A program made the translations under genes and the position numbers. DNA of 64,000 nt from Spizellomyces punctatus DAOM BR117 (taxonomy: Eukaryota; Chytridiomycota; Chytridiomycetes; Spizellomycetales; Spizellomycetaceae), in NCBI RefSeq assembly GCF_000182565.1, contig NW_015971558.1:115658-179657 (forward strand), in the 5' to 3' direction. Under the pieces are notes generated by a model. The model was not told where the DNA came from and did no database searches. It saw only the letters and a program-made list of their open reading frames with translations. Within the stretch, counting starts at the first letter, position 1, and each line of letters opens with the position of its first letter. Shown here one piece after another: positions 20,599 to 32,204 of the stretch.

Positions 20599-23003
20599 TT
20601 GAGCAAGTGTAAAGGGGGAGGGGTTGTATTTGGAGTTTTGTTAATATATATATTATATATTTTTATGTTTATGTGTGTGGTGGTATGAGTTTGTGGGNNN
20701 NNNNNNNNNNNNNNNNNNNNNNNNNNNNNNNNNNNNNNNNNNNNNNNNNNNNNNNNNNNNNNNNNNNNNNNNNNNNNNNNNNNNNNNNNNNNNNNNNNNN
20801 NNNNNNNNNNNNNNNNNNNNNNNNNNNNNNNNNNNNNNNNNNNNNNNNNNNNNNNNNNNNNNNNNNNNNNNNNNNNNNNNNNNNNNNNNNNNNNNNNNNN
20901 NNNNNNNNNNNNNNNNNNNNNNNNNNNNNNNNNNNNNNNNNNNNNNNNNNNNNNNNNNNNNNNNNNNNNNNNNNNNNNNNNNNNNNNNNNNNNNNNNNNN
21001 NNNNNNNNNNNNNNNNNNNNNNNNNNNNNNNNNNNNNNNNNNNNNNGAGTTGTGGGTTTGGGAGTTTGGTCAAGTGATGCTGTGTTGCGTTTCAAGTGAA
21101 TACTTTTGTCGAGACTTTCTTTGGTGGGTATTTGGATGTTTGTGTGCAGTATCAAAATACTTGATTGCGAGGATACAGTGGTGGGTGTGAACGCGAAGCT
21201 AAGCCCCCCTAGCTCCCCCAAAGGCTGACTTTTGATGTTGATCTGTAGGAGTCATTGGAGAGGGTTTTTTTTTTTTTTTTGATATGGGAGGTGGGAGAGA
21301 GGGGGTTTGAAAGGGTGAATTACTTGGTTTTTTGGAAACTGGTCAATATTTGGCGAGTTGGTGGGTACTTATCAGTTTCTTGTTTTTGTTTTTTGTGTTT
21401 GGTGTAGTGAGTTGGAGGAGCGTAGGGGATTTTTTTATGATACTTGTTATAATAGCGTTTGAGTAAATCATACCGTTTTTCTGTTAAAGAACTTGGGGGG
21501 TTCACACTGTGCTGTTTATTTGTTTAAGAACGTGGAGATTTATCCGTCTTTTCCAAACTCTATTTGTTTAAACTGGAATGAAGGGATATGGCAAGTTATT
21601 TTCGAATGCTGTGTAATTATCATTAGCGGGTGCTCAGTATGAGTTGGTTTGAGTAGGGTGGATTTTTCGTAAAATGGTTTTATTGGAAATGCTGCGTCCG
21701 TGAGCGGTTTTTTTTGGGGGGGGATTTTTGGTTTTGGCTTTTGGATTTTATGGATTTATGGGGTTTTGGCAATGGTGGGAATCAACCCGAACGATCCATT
21801 AATTGTTATTTTTTTAGGGATTATATAGAGGATGTTGGATGTCTGTTTTTTTTTTGGGAGGGGTTGGAATGGTGGGTCATACTTGGCAGACCCATATCGT
21901 ATATGCGTAATGTCTAGGTGCCTATGAATGTGGTGCTGATAACGTATACCATTAGAACTTGTACTTTTAAAAACGGTTTGTTTGTTTCCTTGCACTGTTT
22001 TTTTTGGAGACGGTATTGGTTCTTTTGGATGTTTTCTACATACATGTGATAAACGGGACCATCTACGTCTGTGTCTAGGGTTATGTTTTTTGTGTGGGGG
22101 TTTTGGGGTGTCTTGTTTTATGTCATATGATAAGTCGTCAAGATGTCGGTTCCTTTTTTTGGATTTGAAATGTGTAAGTTGGATCTATTTTCTTGTTGAT
22201 ACTACCCATTTTTCTATCTTGTATATCTTTTTGTTTCCTCTGGTACTCAACGTTGTTTGTTTTTGTTACTTGGCAGTTTCATACCGAGGGCAGTCGGTAT
22301 GATGTTGTTCTGATGATGAGAGTTTAAAGTGTGTTTTGTGCTGGTGGTAGCTTTCGATCGAGGTGATATTTTAGATGGACTTTGGGATGTTATTGGGGAA
22401 CGTTGCTTTAAAAAAAGCAGAAAGCCAATCTCACGTGATTTACTGGCTTGAAACAAGACCACTGTTAGATATCCAAAATTTCTCTATGGTTTTTAGAACA
22501 CTGTATTAATCAAAGGTGGAAAGTAAGCCGCAAAAATACCAAAAGCCATAAAATGTCGATATGAACAGTTCTTGATTTATGGAACTCTTTTGCTTTCAAC
22601 AGCTGTTTTTCTTTTACTTTTTTTACTTTTATGGGACACAAAAGTGTAGCGTACTTTTAAAACATCTGAATTTCATGGTTGGACATTTTGACCAAAAAAA
22701 AAGTGCCGTCCGTGATCATTGCTGTCCGTCCGTTGTGTTTTTGTGTGTGTGAACCTTTATCGTACAAGACGGCGAGAGAAAAGCCAAAAGTCAATATGGA
22801 GTCCGTTTTTCGACTAGCACGGTTCTTTCTGACCTTGATCCAAAAAAGAGGGGGTGTGTGAAAAAAAACCCAAGGAAAAAACGTGCAGAGTACTTGCAAG
22901 GGGAAAAAGGACACCACCTTGCCAAAACATAAAGAAGCAAGTGTGTTAGTGCCCTTTTCATGAAGGCTAGTCGTACCCTCCCGGCAAGACCCATTCCGTC
23001 AAG
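20599..23003. other. G+T-rich intergenic region around the gap
   Basis: Apart from the N run, the plus strand from about 21050 to 22350 is markedly enriched in T and G, with runs such as G10 at 21714-21723 and T14 at 21267-21280. Open frames there translate into Phe/Trp/Gly-rich sequence with no family character. I see no gene. Confidence 0.5.
20698..21046. other. assembly gap (349 N)
   Basis: A run of N joins two contigs within a scaffold. Bases on both sides are T/G-rich and non-coding in appearance; the true gap size is not known from the sequence. Confidence 1.
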
Positions 23004-24145
23004 ATGATCCTCATATGGATGGTCCTGCTTGGTGCAGCTAGTGTGAGCGCACTCCCCGTACTCAACACGACTGTAAAGACCCAGAGCGTCTGTGAGGGAG
23101 TGCCTGATTTTGTCTTACGGAATGGTATGCGTTTTTTTACTTGATACCCTATAAGTTTGTGTTGTATATGTGTATGAACGCTTTATTCGATATATTAGCT
23201 CCTATCGTCTACCTTGAGGCCTCTGAAAAGCATTTCCCGGGGGACCCAGCCGAATTCCTCGGCCACATTAACCCTCTCGACCCCACCAACAACCTCATAC
23301 CGGGTCCAACACCGATCACCTTGGCCAACCTCCCCCAATACCCCTCAAAAACATTCCTAACCGCTCAAGATAATGTGGAAACCGATCCAACCTGGCTCAC
23401 AAACCCAACCGCAAAACCAACCAACCTAGTCTCAACCGCCCCATCCACCCTCATCACCGTCTCAAAACCCAATGGCATCACCGACGCATTCTGGTTCCTA
23501 TTCTACCCATTCAATCATGGTCCCAAAGTCCTTGGCCGGCATTACGGTGACCACGTGGGAGATTGGGAACACGTTCTGGTCCGGTTTGAAGGTGATCAAC
23601 CACGTTTTGTTTACTTTTCGGCTCATGATGGGGGAAAGGGGCTAGATTATGCTGCTACCGATAAACACTCTTCGGGTCGACCCATTTCCTATACCGCGCG
23701 CGGATCGCATGCCAATTATCCTAATAATGGAGATAAAGGAAAACACCCCTATATCCTCCCCTTTGGATTACTCGCCGACATTACATCCGATGCAAAAACA
23801 GCGTTCCAATGGGACCCTGCTCGATTTTATCGGGCGTATTGCATGTCTGATGGCCACTTTACGGCTGTACCTGGTACGACTCTCCCCGATACCGACTGGT
23901 TGGCATGGCCTGGCACGTGGGGTGACCAACAATACCCTCGTAGTGATAAACGACAGTACGAACTCTTTGGACAGTGGCATTATGTGAGTGGACCTTCTGG
24001 ACCTGCCTTCAAGAATTTGGGGAGGACGCAGATTTGTGAGAATGAGAGCAAGTGTAGTGTTGCGGTGCGGAATACGTACATGACGATGGATCAAGCTATG
24101 AATTCTATGAAGAATGCTAGCTTTGTGGTTGGTGGGTATGAATAG
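23004..24145 (+). CDS. secreted Vps62-domain (DUF946-type) protein
   Basis: Two exons, 23004-23124 and 23199-24145, meet over a 74-nt intron and encode 355 aa. Exon 1 gives a signal peptide (MILIWMVLLGAASVSA). The body shows the Vps62 family core: FWFLFYPFNHGP, then HYGDHVGDWEHVLVRF, YFSAHDGG, and SGRPISYTARGSHANYP, with several conserved Asp/His that could bind metal. Vps62-related proteins are common in fungi; the name comes from a yeast vacuolar sorting phenotype, and the molecular function is unclear. A secreted or vacuolar lumenal location is inferred from the signal peptide. The end at 24145 lies 391 bp from the convergent glycosyltransferase stop. Confidence 0.85.
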
Positions 24146-24536
24146 AAGAGATGTGGTAGATGAGTGGTAGGTAGATTGGAGGGATAAGATTTCGTTTTGT
24201 TTTTTTTTTTTTTTTGTGGTGGTCTTTCTTCAAGTTGGACTTTTCCATGGGTGAAAGTATCAATTTCAAGTTTTGTTAGAGTAGATACGTGATGGACCGA
24301 GATATACAAAGGAGGATAAAAGTTATACGTTCCATAGTTTTTACAGCGGAAATTAGTTACCATAGGGTATTAGTATATTTGAAATTAGGTGAAATAAAAC
24401 TAATACAAGTTATATAAAAAAAAAAAAAAAGTTGGACAACAAATGAAAACTTGTAAAATGTAAAAGACTAAATTGGTTTGTTCAAAAAGTGTTTTCGTAG
24501 AGCCCACGGACCCCCTTCTCGGACCATGTTTTTCCT
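24146..24536. other. convergent 3' intergenic region
   Basis: AT-rich spacer between two convergent genes, with T14 at 24200-24213 and A15 at 24417-24431. It probably holds both polyadenylation regions; nothing else is seen. Confidence 0.4.
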
Positions 24537-26089
24537 TTATTGTATGCAAACTTGACTCGTGCCTTCGCTTTCTCCATTCACAATCTTATCATAAGCACCC
24601 AACAAATCCCCAACAGCCAACCGAACCCCAAACATGCCAACAGCCAGCTTTCTCGACATGCGTCTCGCTTCCACACCTTGCTCAAAACATGTCACGACTT
24701 TGTCAACAAAATCCGTAACTTCATCCTCATCAAACATCCACTGATTAATACACTTGTACACTGTCGCAAAGGCACCACTCCGAACCACCACGGCAGGTGT
24801 TCCGCACGCCAGAGCCTCCGCAACCGTGAATCCAAACGTTTCTGACGCTGATGCAGAGACAAAGATATCCGCATGGGCATAGTACTGAGCAATCTCACGT
24901 TCGGAGAGGACCATCCCTGTGAAAATGACGCGATGTATGGCGGTGCTGGCTGCCATAGCCGGTGCGAGCGAGAGAGCACTGTACGGATCCCTCCGAGTAC
25001 TCGCAGGAGGGGGATTCGAGTATACATGTGATTCACCGACTGTGCTCTGTGCGAGTTGTTCTAATTGCCATCGAGAGGGTCCATCGCCTACGATGACGAG
25101 GGACGCGGTTTGGAGAGTCGGATGCGCCAAGGCACGAATGAGAAACTGAACATTCTTTTCGGGAGCCAACCGGCCAACGTAAACCAATATCGGTCCATTC
25201 GATCCCGATGGTGATGGAGATGGTATCGCTGCTGCTTCAACCACTTCCTCATCCTCTGCCGAATACGGAGGCAAAAACTCTTCAACATCCTTGACTCTCG
25301 ATCCAGTACTCTTTCGAAACCCGTTCTCTTTCCCAACTTCCCTCACCAATGCACCGCTCAGCAATCCATCCATAGTCCCTTCCTCCTTTGGCACAAACAC
25401 CTTGGTATCCAATCCACTCTTCATAAAATGAATCCGCTTGGCAAAACGATACACAACTGAATCCGCCGTGCGAGATGGAACACCCACCAAATCCGCCAAA
25501 TAAACTAACGGAACAAAATAAATCCATGTATAAATCTTTTCAATGACATCCCCGACAAGTTTATGGAGCCATGTCTTGTTGTAAAAGTATGCTTTTTTGT
25601 AGAATTCCATGTAAACGTGGTAAGAGACGTAAATCTTGACACCTCGGAGCTTGAAGAGGGGGGTGAGTGGGACCAACGGGAGGCAAAGTGGTGAGACGAG
25701 ATGGACAATGTCGTAAGGGACTGGACGGAACGGATTACAAAGTTGCCAGAGAAGTAAGAGGGGAGGGAAAAAAAACATTCTGTAAAGTGCAACATTTGTA
25801 GTGAGAAAAACCCCCCGTTTTCTGCCCAACTCGATGCCCATCAATAAAACACTCACCTCTGCGCCGGATAAAAAAAGTTGGGAACACTCGGCACAACAAG
25901 ATCACACGCTGTCCCCGCCACCGACGCAACCGTCACCTCATGCCCTTCCTCTCGATATCCCTTGACAAGGTTCTTGAATCGATTCGCAATACCAGAGACA
26001 TATGGAGGTAGGTACTCTGTTGCAACTAGAATCCGTAAAGGGCGGCCCCGAGGATGTATCCCCAGTTGAACAGTATCCCGAATCGCCAT
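24537..26089 (-). CDS. GT4-family glycosyltransferase
   Basis: Exons 26089-25857 and 25779-24537 join over a 77-nt intron to give 491 aa. The N-terminal Rossmann half starts LRILVATEYLPPYVSGIANRF, as in GT-B fold enzymes. The C-terminal half has the GT4 donor-binding signatures: VYVGRLAPEKN, VIVGDGPSRWQLE, VIFTGMVLSEREIAQYYAHAD and the E-x7-E motif SETFGFTVAEALACG. Residues near 90-110 (FFFPPLLLLWQL) are hydrophobic and may be a membrane-associating helix. A charged Ser/Glu-rich insertion lies between the two halves. GT4 members use nucleotide-activated sugars; SQD2-like and mannosyltransferase-like relatives share this pattern, and the substrate cannot be read from the sequence. Confidence 0.88.
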
Positions 26090-26171
26090 GGTAGTCGTGA
26101 CAGACGGTACACTTTATCGTTCCTTGTTCAAATACAAGCCCCGTCACGAACGGGTTATCCAATATCGAAAA

Positions 26172-26172
26172 C

Positions 26173-26206
<34 letters not shown>

Positions 26207-26236
26207 GTGCGTGCGTGTGTGTGTGTGTGTGTGTGG
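26172..26236. repeat. (TG)n microsatellite with C interruptions
   Basis: About 65 bp of TG units interrupted by GCG triplets, 85 bp upstream of the GT4 start codon. Confidence 0.9.
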
Positions 26237-27096
26237 TAGGTAGACAAGGGAAGGCAGCGACACTAGCGTTGGACGGCCAAACAGAAAACAAGAGTAGGGA
26301 GAAAAACCCCCCAACTCTACTCTTTATATAAAAAAGAAGCGAGAGAGAGAGAGCGGGACTTACCAAAATCCCAATCCCAATACGGCAAATCCAAACGGAA
26401 AATAACACAAAGGAAAAACTGAATTACTACTTTAGAAAAAAAAAAAATCAACCAGCTGCGGAATGCCCGACCACATGCCAACAATGAACCCAAAATAATA
26501 ATAATGATATTATTATAAAGAACACCTTTTGTTCATCCAAAAACCCAACCACGCACTCCCCCAACATAGAATAAAAAAAACCCCCTTTGTAACAAGGAAT
26601 GTTTCCTAGCCGCTCGACCCCCTCCTCCTCCATCCAACACACACACACACGTTAAAAAAGAATAATTTTGCATAACCAAAACGGGGCTTTTGAACTAAGC
26701 AAGAAACTAACATTATCCCCCCCATATTCAAGGGCACGTGTTGCATCTCAAACACACGTTGTCGTGCCATTGGGAATCATATCTCCCCTTGTTAGACCAA
26801 AAAAGAACGTGTGTTGGAGCAAGATAAAAAACGTGCAGTGGTAAAAGGGGGAGAATGATGTATACGAGCAGCAACTGGAAAACAAAACGGGTATTACACA
26901 AGTCACCTCAAGGCAACCCGACCCCCACGAGGACATTTGTATGGATGAGATCCAATAGCGAACGCGGTATGGATGACACTACTTGTACTTGTAGATGGTA
27001 AATGTTGGCTAGAAAGCTTTCGGTAAATGCCAGCGTGTGCATTTGCTAATAATACATATATTGCACATGTTATCATCTACAATATCCACACATACT
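26237..27096. other. intergenic, no gene recognised
   Basis: Spacer between the GT4 promoter and the eIF3e 3' end, with A/T runs and an AATAATAATGATATTATTATAA block near 26497-26518. No coding region is supported. Confidence 0.4.
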
Positions 27097-29579
27097 CTAT
27101 TCGGCATCCTCTCCTTCCAAAGGAGTTGAAACAGCTTCCTCACGACCACCCTTCCCTCGTACCTTCCTCCGGTTCGCCAGCTCCTGCTCTCTCTTCTCAA
27201 TATTTGATGCCAAAAGTGAGGATCGGAATGACAGTGCTCGCGTTCGCTCAATGACTTGCTGGTAGATTGAATTGTACTGTGTGCCCATGATAACCGTGTT
27301 CTGTGAAACAGGGTCCACACATATCAGAGTGCAAATCAACAAGCCGTTGCTCTCATATCACCCACTCACCGTCTTGGAGTCAATCTTGGCGTCCATCCGC
27401 GCATTTCGGATCAGGTTCACAATCCATTTTTCACCCGCTTCAGGGCTCAAATCGAGTTTCTGGCTCACATCCTTGATGTCAATGCATTGGTGGATACGGC
27501 AGTACGTCTCAAATATGAATAACCGTCCATTCTCCTTGAAGTCCTCTTGAAGTGAAACCAAAAAGAAATCGTTGGCAATCACTTCATCACACTCCTTGAG
27601 CTTCTGCTGTGCACCGTCAAAGTCAAAGTTGACGTAAAGACACTCAATAAACTCGGTAATCGGATCCCGGTAGGCATGGGACTCTTGCTGCACTACTTTA
27701 ATCAGGTCTTTGAGGACGTTGCGGCGCTTCTTGTTCACGACGACGGCAGTGGTGAGGTAACGGAGGATCCATGGGCATGCGGTCTGGATGGTATTGAGGT
27801 ATTGCGGTTGGAAGAATAGGTCGGCAATGCCGTCCCGGCCTTTGGGGTGGTTGAAAAAGACAAAGAGAGACCAGTGAATCAGCCAGGATCGCTGTTGGAG
27901 TGCTTGGAGGTGGGAGGTGAAGTTGCGCTGTTCAATCATTTCTTTCAGTCGGTTTAGGTCGTCGTACGCGGTTTCCCAGTTTTGGGTGAGAATCTCAGCG
28001 GCGAGCTTTCCCCAGAGCGAGCTGACGTTGAGGTCGTAGTCTGTGGACTATAGCAAGAAACAGGGTTAGCACATGCCAGAGCATCATTGTGGAAGGCTTA
28101 AAAAGTCGACTTTTACGATGCCCATAACACATCCCAAATTAAAAAAACGCATGACTCACCAAAATACGAAAATGATACAGCATCTCTGCAGCGCTGGAGT
28201 AGTTACCAATGTCGTAATTGTAGAGCGCGAATTCGTAAAGTGCGTTGAGCATTTCAGGTTTGAACTGTAAGAGGGACAATGTCAGAATAGAGCTTCAAAT
28301 TCAAATATTAGAGTATCATTTGCCTTACGTTGTAGTTGTCACTTAGAAACTGGATGTTGGCGAGTTTGTCCTGCTTAAGCTGCTGGATGACGATAGGGTC
28401 CTGGATCATATCCATGATTTCGGAGCTCTGCTCCGTCAATTCCTCAAACTTTTGCAAGACACCCGCACGCCGCTCTTCGTATCCTAGTAGAGGTAACGTT
28501 CGTGGTTAGTCGAGTGGTACTCCAACAATCCTACGGCTACAGTCTACAGTATCTCCGCAAGTCATTCTCGCCAGCAGACTACACATATCCAGACTGCCTG
28601 ATGGCTGAGATGTCGCCCACCCCACCAACATCAAGCCCGTGCAGATGTGCGGCAGATCTTTGAACGAGAAAAGGAAAAAAATATAGTCAGCGATCAGTTG
28701 AGGCATAGAGTCAAAATCCTCATGCGAGAAAGGTCACATCAGAAGATGTTATCTAGCGAATAATGAGGATATAATCATAGATATCATACAGCCAAAGGAA
28801 ACCATGTATCTCATCATTTGTGACCTTCCTTCATGAGTCTCGAATTTTAACAACGTACCTGATGGTTGAAAATATCGTCCACCCCACCAACATCAGCAAA
28901 GAGACAAGCCTATACAAATGTGCGGCTGATCTTTGATAAGAAAGCAAAAAAGTACCGTTAGCAATCAGTCGATGCATAGAGTCAAAAGCTTATGCTAGGA
29001 AGGTCACATCAGAAGATGTTATCTAGCGAATAATGAGGATATAATCATAGATATCATACAGCCAAAGGAAACCATGTATCTCATCATTTGTGACCTTCCC
29101 ATCACGAGGCTCGGGTTTAACAACGTACCTGATGGTTGATTGTCGTCATTCCACTTCCATATCTGAATGCTTCCCATCCACGCTTTCACGAATCCAAATA
29201 CTCTTGCCCTCCATCAGAAGTATCATGCTTACCCGGCTCATTATCTCCCTCATCTTCCAACCCATTAATCTCTTTATAAATCTGATTGGTATAGTCAATC
29301 ATCTTCGTTTTCGAGAGAAGGTCATACTTGGCCTGCATCAAGTCTTTGTGGGAGTAGATCTATTGAAACAGAGTGAGTACTACTTGTCGTCAAGTCCCAG
29401 TAGGTCTGGTGAACCTCCATGTCAATTGCTGCGACTTGCTTTTACAGCAGCAAGCGTCAAGATCCATACTGAATGAAAAGCAACCATACCTCTTTTCCCA
29501 ACAAAAACTCGAGTAATGGAGCCACCATATGGCGGTCCAGGTAGTGACCAATCTTTGTCGTAAGGTCGTGTTGAGCCAT
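27097..29579 (-). CDS. INT6: translation initiation factor eIF3 subunit e (Int6)
   Basis: Six exons: 29579-29490, 29359-29233, 28483-28329, 28264-28160, 28047-27370 and 27300-27097, giving 452 aa, close to the usual length of about 445. The N-terminus is family-typical ([19 protein letters not shown], then [17 protein letters not shown]). The junction [15 protein letters not shown] is restored exactly when the second intron is removed. The C-terminal PCI region (about 230-420) contains [30 protein letters not shown] and [23 protein letters not shown]. The subunit is part of the eIF3 scaffold that brings mRNA to the 40S ribosome. Introns are 130, 749, 64, 112 and 69 nt; the 749-nt intron is exceptional for this window and contains tandem repeats. 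Confidence 0.96.
28597..29127. repeat. tandem duplication inside the long eIF3e intron
   Basis: Two successive units (28597-28857 and 28858-29127) share most of their sequence, and a third partial start follows at 29128. A 100-bp block is identical (28730-28829 and 29000-29099). Its ends, AAGGTCACA and TGTGACCTT, are inverted repeats, so each block could fold into a hairpin or be a small non-autonomous element. Each unit also carries ACCTGATGG on the plus strand, which on the gene strand reads like a 5' splice site (CCATCAG/GTACG). Confidence 0.85.
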
Positions 29580-30465
29580 GTTGTCCTGCTGACCTCTTGA
29601 TGGTCCGAGAAAAGCAGTTCCTAACAACCAGTTGAGCGGAAATGCTAGCCTGCCAGCCTTTGTGTTGAAGCTTCACCATATTTTCTTGAGCAGCTAACGC
29701 TAGTTGTCATGGCAATGCTTATCACGTGATACAACCGTCACACTTTCACTAGTAGTGATGATGCAGCTTATTGTTATTACTTACATCCTATCCCGTAAAA
29801 AAGTCTTTGAGTGCACTATATCTTCCATAAATATAACAGTATTTCAGTCTTCACGCATTTTATGTATATAGATGCATTATTGCATCACTGTGCCTCACTT
29901 GCTTTTCTAAGTACATCTCAACCACTAAGGTAAGTATAACTATATATAATTCAAGCTTTGTTCTTTGCTTTTGTTGATTTCATTGTTGAGCGCTATATGG
30001 AAACTGCCAACTCTGACACACATCACGGCATGTGCGCCGTCATGTGTTTTCCATGTCACTCCGAGTTAAAATATTGTATTATAAGATTTGAAAGCAACCA
30101 GAAACCTACTAGGCTGCCAATTTAAAGATACGAATAGTGGGGATATAATAGTAATGGATGGCTCCTTTCGTGATAAGCAGTATGTATCTGCACTTTGGCG
30201 TGAATTTCTTCATACAGTGTCTCCACTTCTCGTTCCGCTGCGCTGTTGGTTTGCCTAAGTGTAATTTTCTTCACTCTGCCCCATGCGTTCATCTTTGCTG
30301 CGAACTGCTCGTTAACAAGCGTCACATGGGAGTCACGCTTTCCAGTGGTCTTGATGTCGTGGCCTCAAAGTTACCAACTTCAGACGCTTGTGGTAAAAAG
30401 TGTCGTATGGTATCCAAAAGTCACAATCTACTCCTATCCGGAGAGAATACACAAAACTTGCACAG

Positions 30466-30715
30466 ACTGAAACCGGTACGTGATGTGTAAGAAGCAATCT
30501 AGATGGCCACGGTCACGAATGTCAACCTAAAATGGAACTTACGCTATGTTGACATCTCTTGTCGAAACTGCGGGCTGTTCCCGAGCAGTTCACCACTGAA
30601 ACCAGCACGTGATGTGTAGGCAGCAACCATAAACAGTTCACGGTCACCAACGAAAATGGAATACGCATTGTTGACATCTCTAATCGAAACTGCCGGTGGT
30701 TCCCGAGCAGTTCAG
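30466..30715. repeat. degenerate tandem duplication of about 125 bp
   Basis: Copies at about 30466-30590 and 30595-30715 share ACTGAAACC...ACGTGATGTGTA, CACGGTCAC, TGTTGACATCTC and TTCCCGAGCAGTTCA in the same order, with substitutions and small indels (spacing 122-129 bp). Confidence 0.7.
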
Positions 30716-32024
30716 CGCGTTTGGAGATGTAGCGTGTCTTTGTGACCGGGCACCTCTGCAGGCACAACATCTGCAGTGCATTTAGGACGTTGACGAGTTT
30801 GAGCACCGACCCGGATCCGACACCTTTCGCGAAACGAATCGCTTACTCCTACGACACGAGAAGCTTTGACCTTGGCATCAGGTGAAACTACTGACACTGA
30901 GGAGTAATGGAATCGACAATAGTTGGAACTTGTAGCAACTCCGCCATCTAGTAGGCGCTGCAAACCGGAATCTCCACAATCGAGTACGAGCCACTACGAG
31001 GAGAACTCGTTGCCACCGCATGTAAATGCAGACATGCGGTTTGCCACTAAATGCCACCAAATGTCATCAAATGTCGCAATATTCACACATTATCGAAAAA
31101 TTCCACAGAACAAAAGTTTAAAGTGAAATTGCAAGTGGTGGCGACGACTAGAGAAAAAGCATATATTCAAATTCCTCCTACCAAAGTAAGCCAGAAGCCG
31201 GAAGCCACTGGACCACGTTTACCGTTGGGAAATTGCTCCTCTCCGGATTCTACTGGGATACCACGAAATGTGGACATATTGCAATGTTCTGTGAGCTTAT
31301 CAAATCAATGATTCCATGCTGTAGAAAAAAAGTCCGTGGTGCCAGTCCTCCCCCGGTTCGCAGTGGGCCACTCCCCCCCGTTTGAAACTCTTTAAAAAGT
31401 GCACAGAAAGGCAAGCGCATATATATTCACGTGACAAGCAGAAATTAAATGAGTGTGGCTGCCGGCCTAAATTTGATTTGAGTTGTGACTTTTAAGTAGC
31501 ACAAGGTTGGACAAGGAAAAGTTAGTAGTCGGTGATCTAAACAAGGTGTGGAATAGGTAAACAAAACAAAAAATACAACGAAAAGTTAGAAGGTTGATTT
31601 GCCAACACTGTCTCAACGCTTGTATCGTTTTTTTTACGGTCATGAGAAATCGAAACCAAACCACGAGCTACTACATGGAAGGATGAAACTTTGGTGAAAT
31701 GCCAACCTTTGCTATATGGATGATGGCTGCTTTTGTTGCCAAGTGCTTTGCCTTCCCATCAAAAGAACGGCGCCTTTACGACGTAGCAAAAACAGAAAGG
31801 AACCAAAATTGAAGATGGAGATTTTGGCTATTAGTCGTATGAAAAAGTCTAAAACCTTTCATTATCTTGCGTAAAACGGCGATGGATCGGGCCAGGAGAT
31901 GGATCCTCCACCTCCTGCTTGTTTAGCTCCGTGAGTAGCTTCGCTGTTTCGAGGAAGCAGGCACGTTTTCGTGAAGGACGTCGGTGGAGTTGAAGCGAAG
32001 GGGGAATTGTGGTCTATAAAAGAC

Positions 32025-32031
32025 CGGTCAC
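32025..32031 (+). promoter_or_regulatory. TATA box of the secreted-protein gene
   Basis: TATAAAA lies 180 nt upstream of the ATG at 32205. Strong codon bias in the gene fits a highly expressed TATA-type promoter. Confidence 0.5.
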
Positions 32032-32204
32032 CGGGAGTATCCCTCCTCTCGTTATCCCAGCAAAGAACATAACATCCGAGAGCTGCAGCCTTGCAAAGCA
32101 TAAATCTCTCTCCTCCCTCCTAGTCTCTTCTGAGCTTAACCAAATACCTGTAAATCCTCTTCAAACACACCTCTTTTCATATCCCAGACTCCGAACCCAC
32201 AAAA

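Larger units (their letters stand above)
29580..32204. other. 2.6-kb region without a recognisable gene
   Basis: Only short frames are present on both strands. The region contains a degenerate tandem duplication at 30466-30715 (listed separately). A TATA box at 32025 belongs to the gene downstream. No tRNA or transposon protein is seen. Confidence 0.45.

Noticed and set aside
28506-28706. Possible extra exon inside the long eIF3e intron
   Set aside because: Removing the whole 749-nt intron joins NEPG to YEERR exactly as in the family; an extra exon would break the conserved sequence.
28730-29099. CRISPR-like spaced repeats
   Set aside because: Only two long units exist, with no short repeats, regular spacers or cas genes, and the host is a eukaryote.
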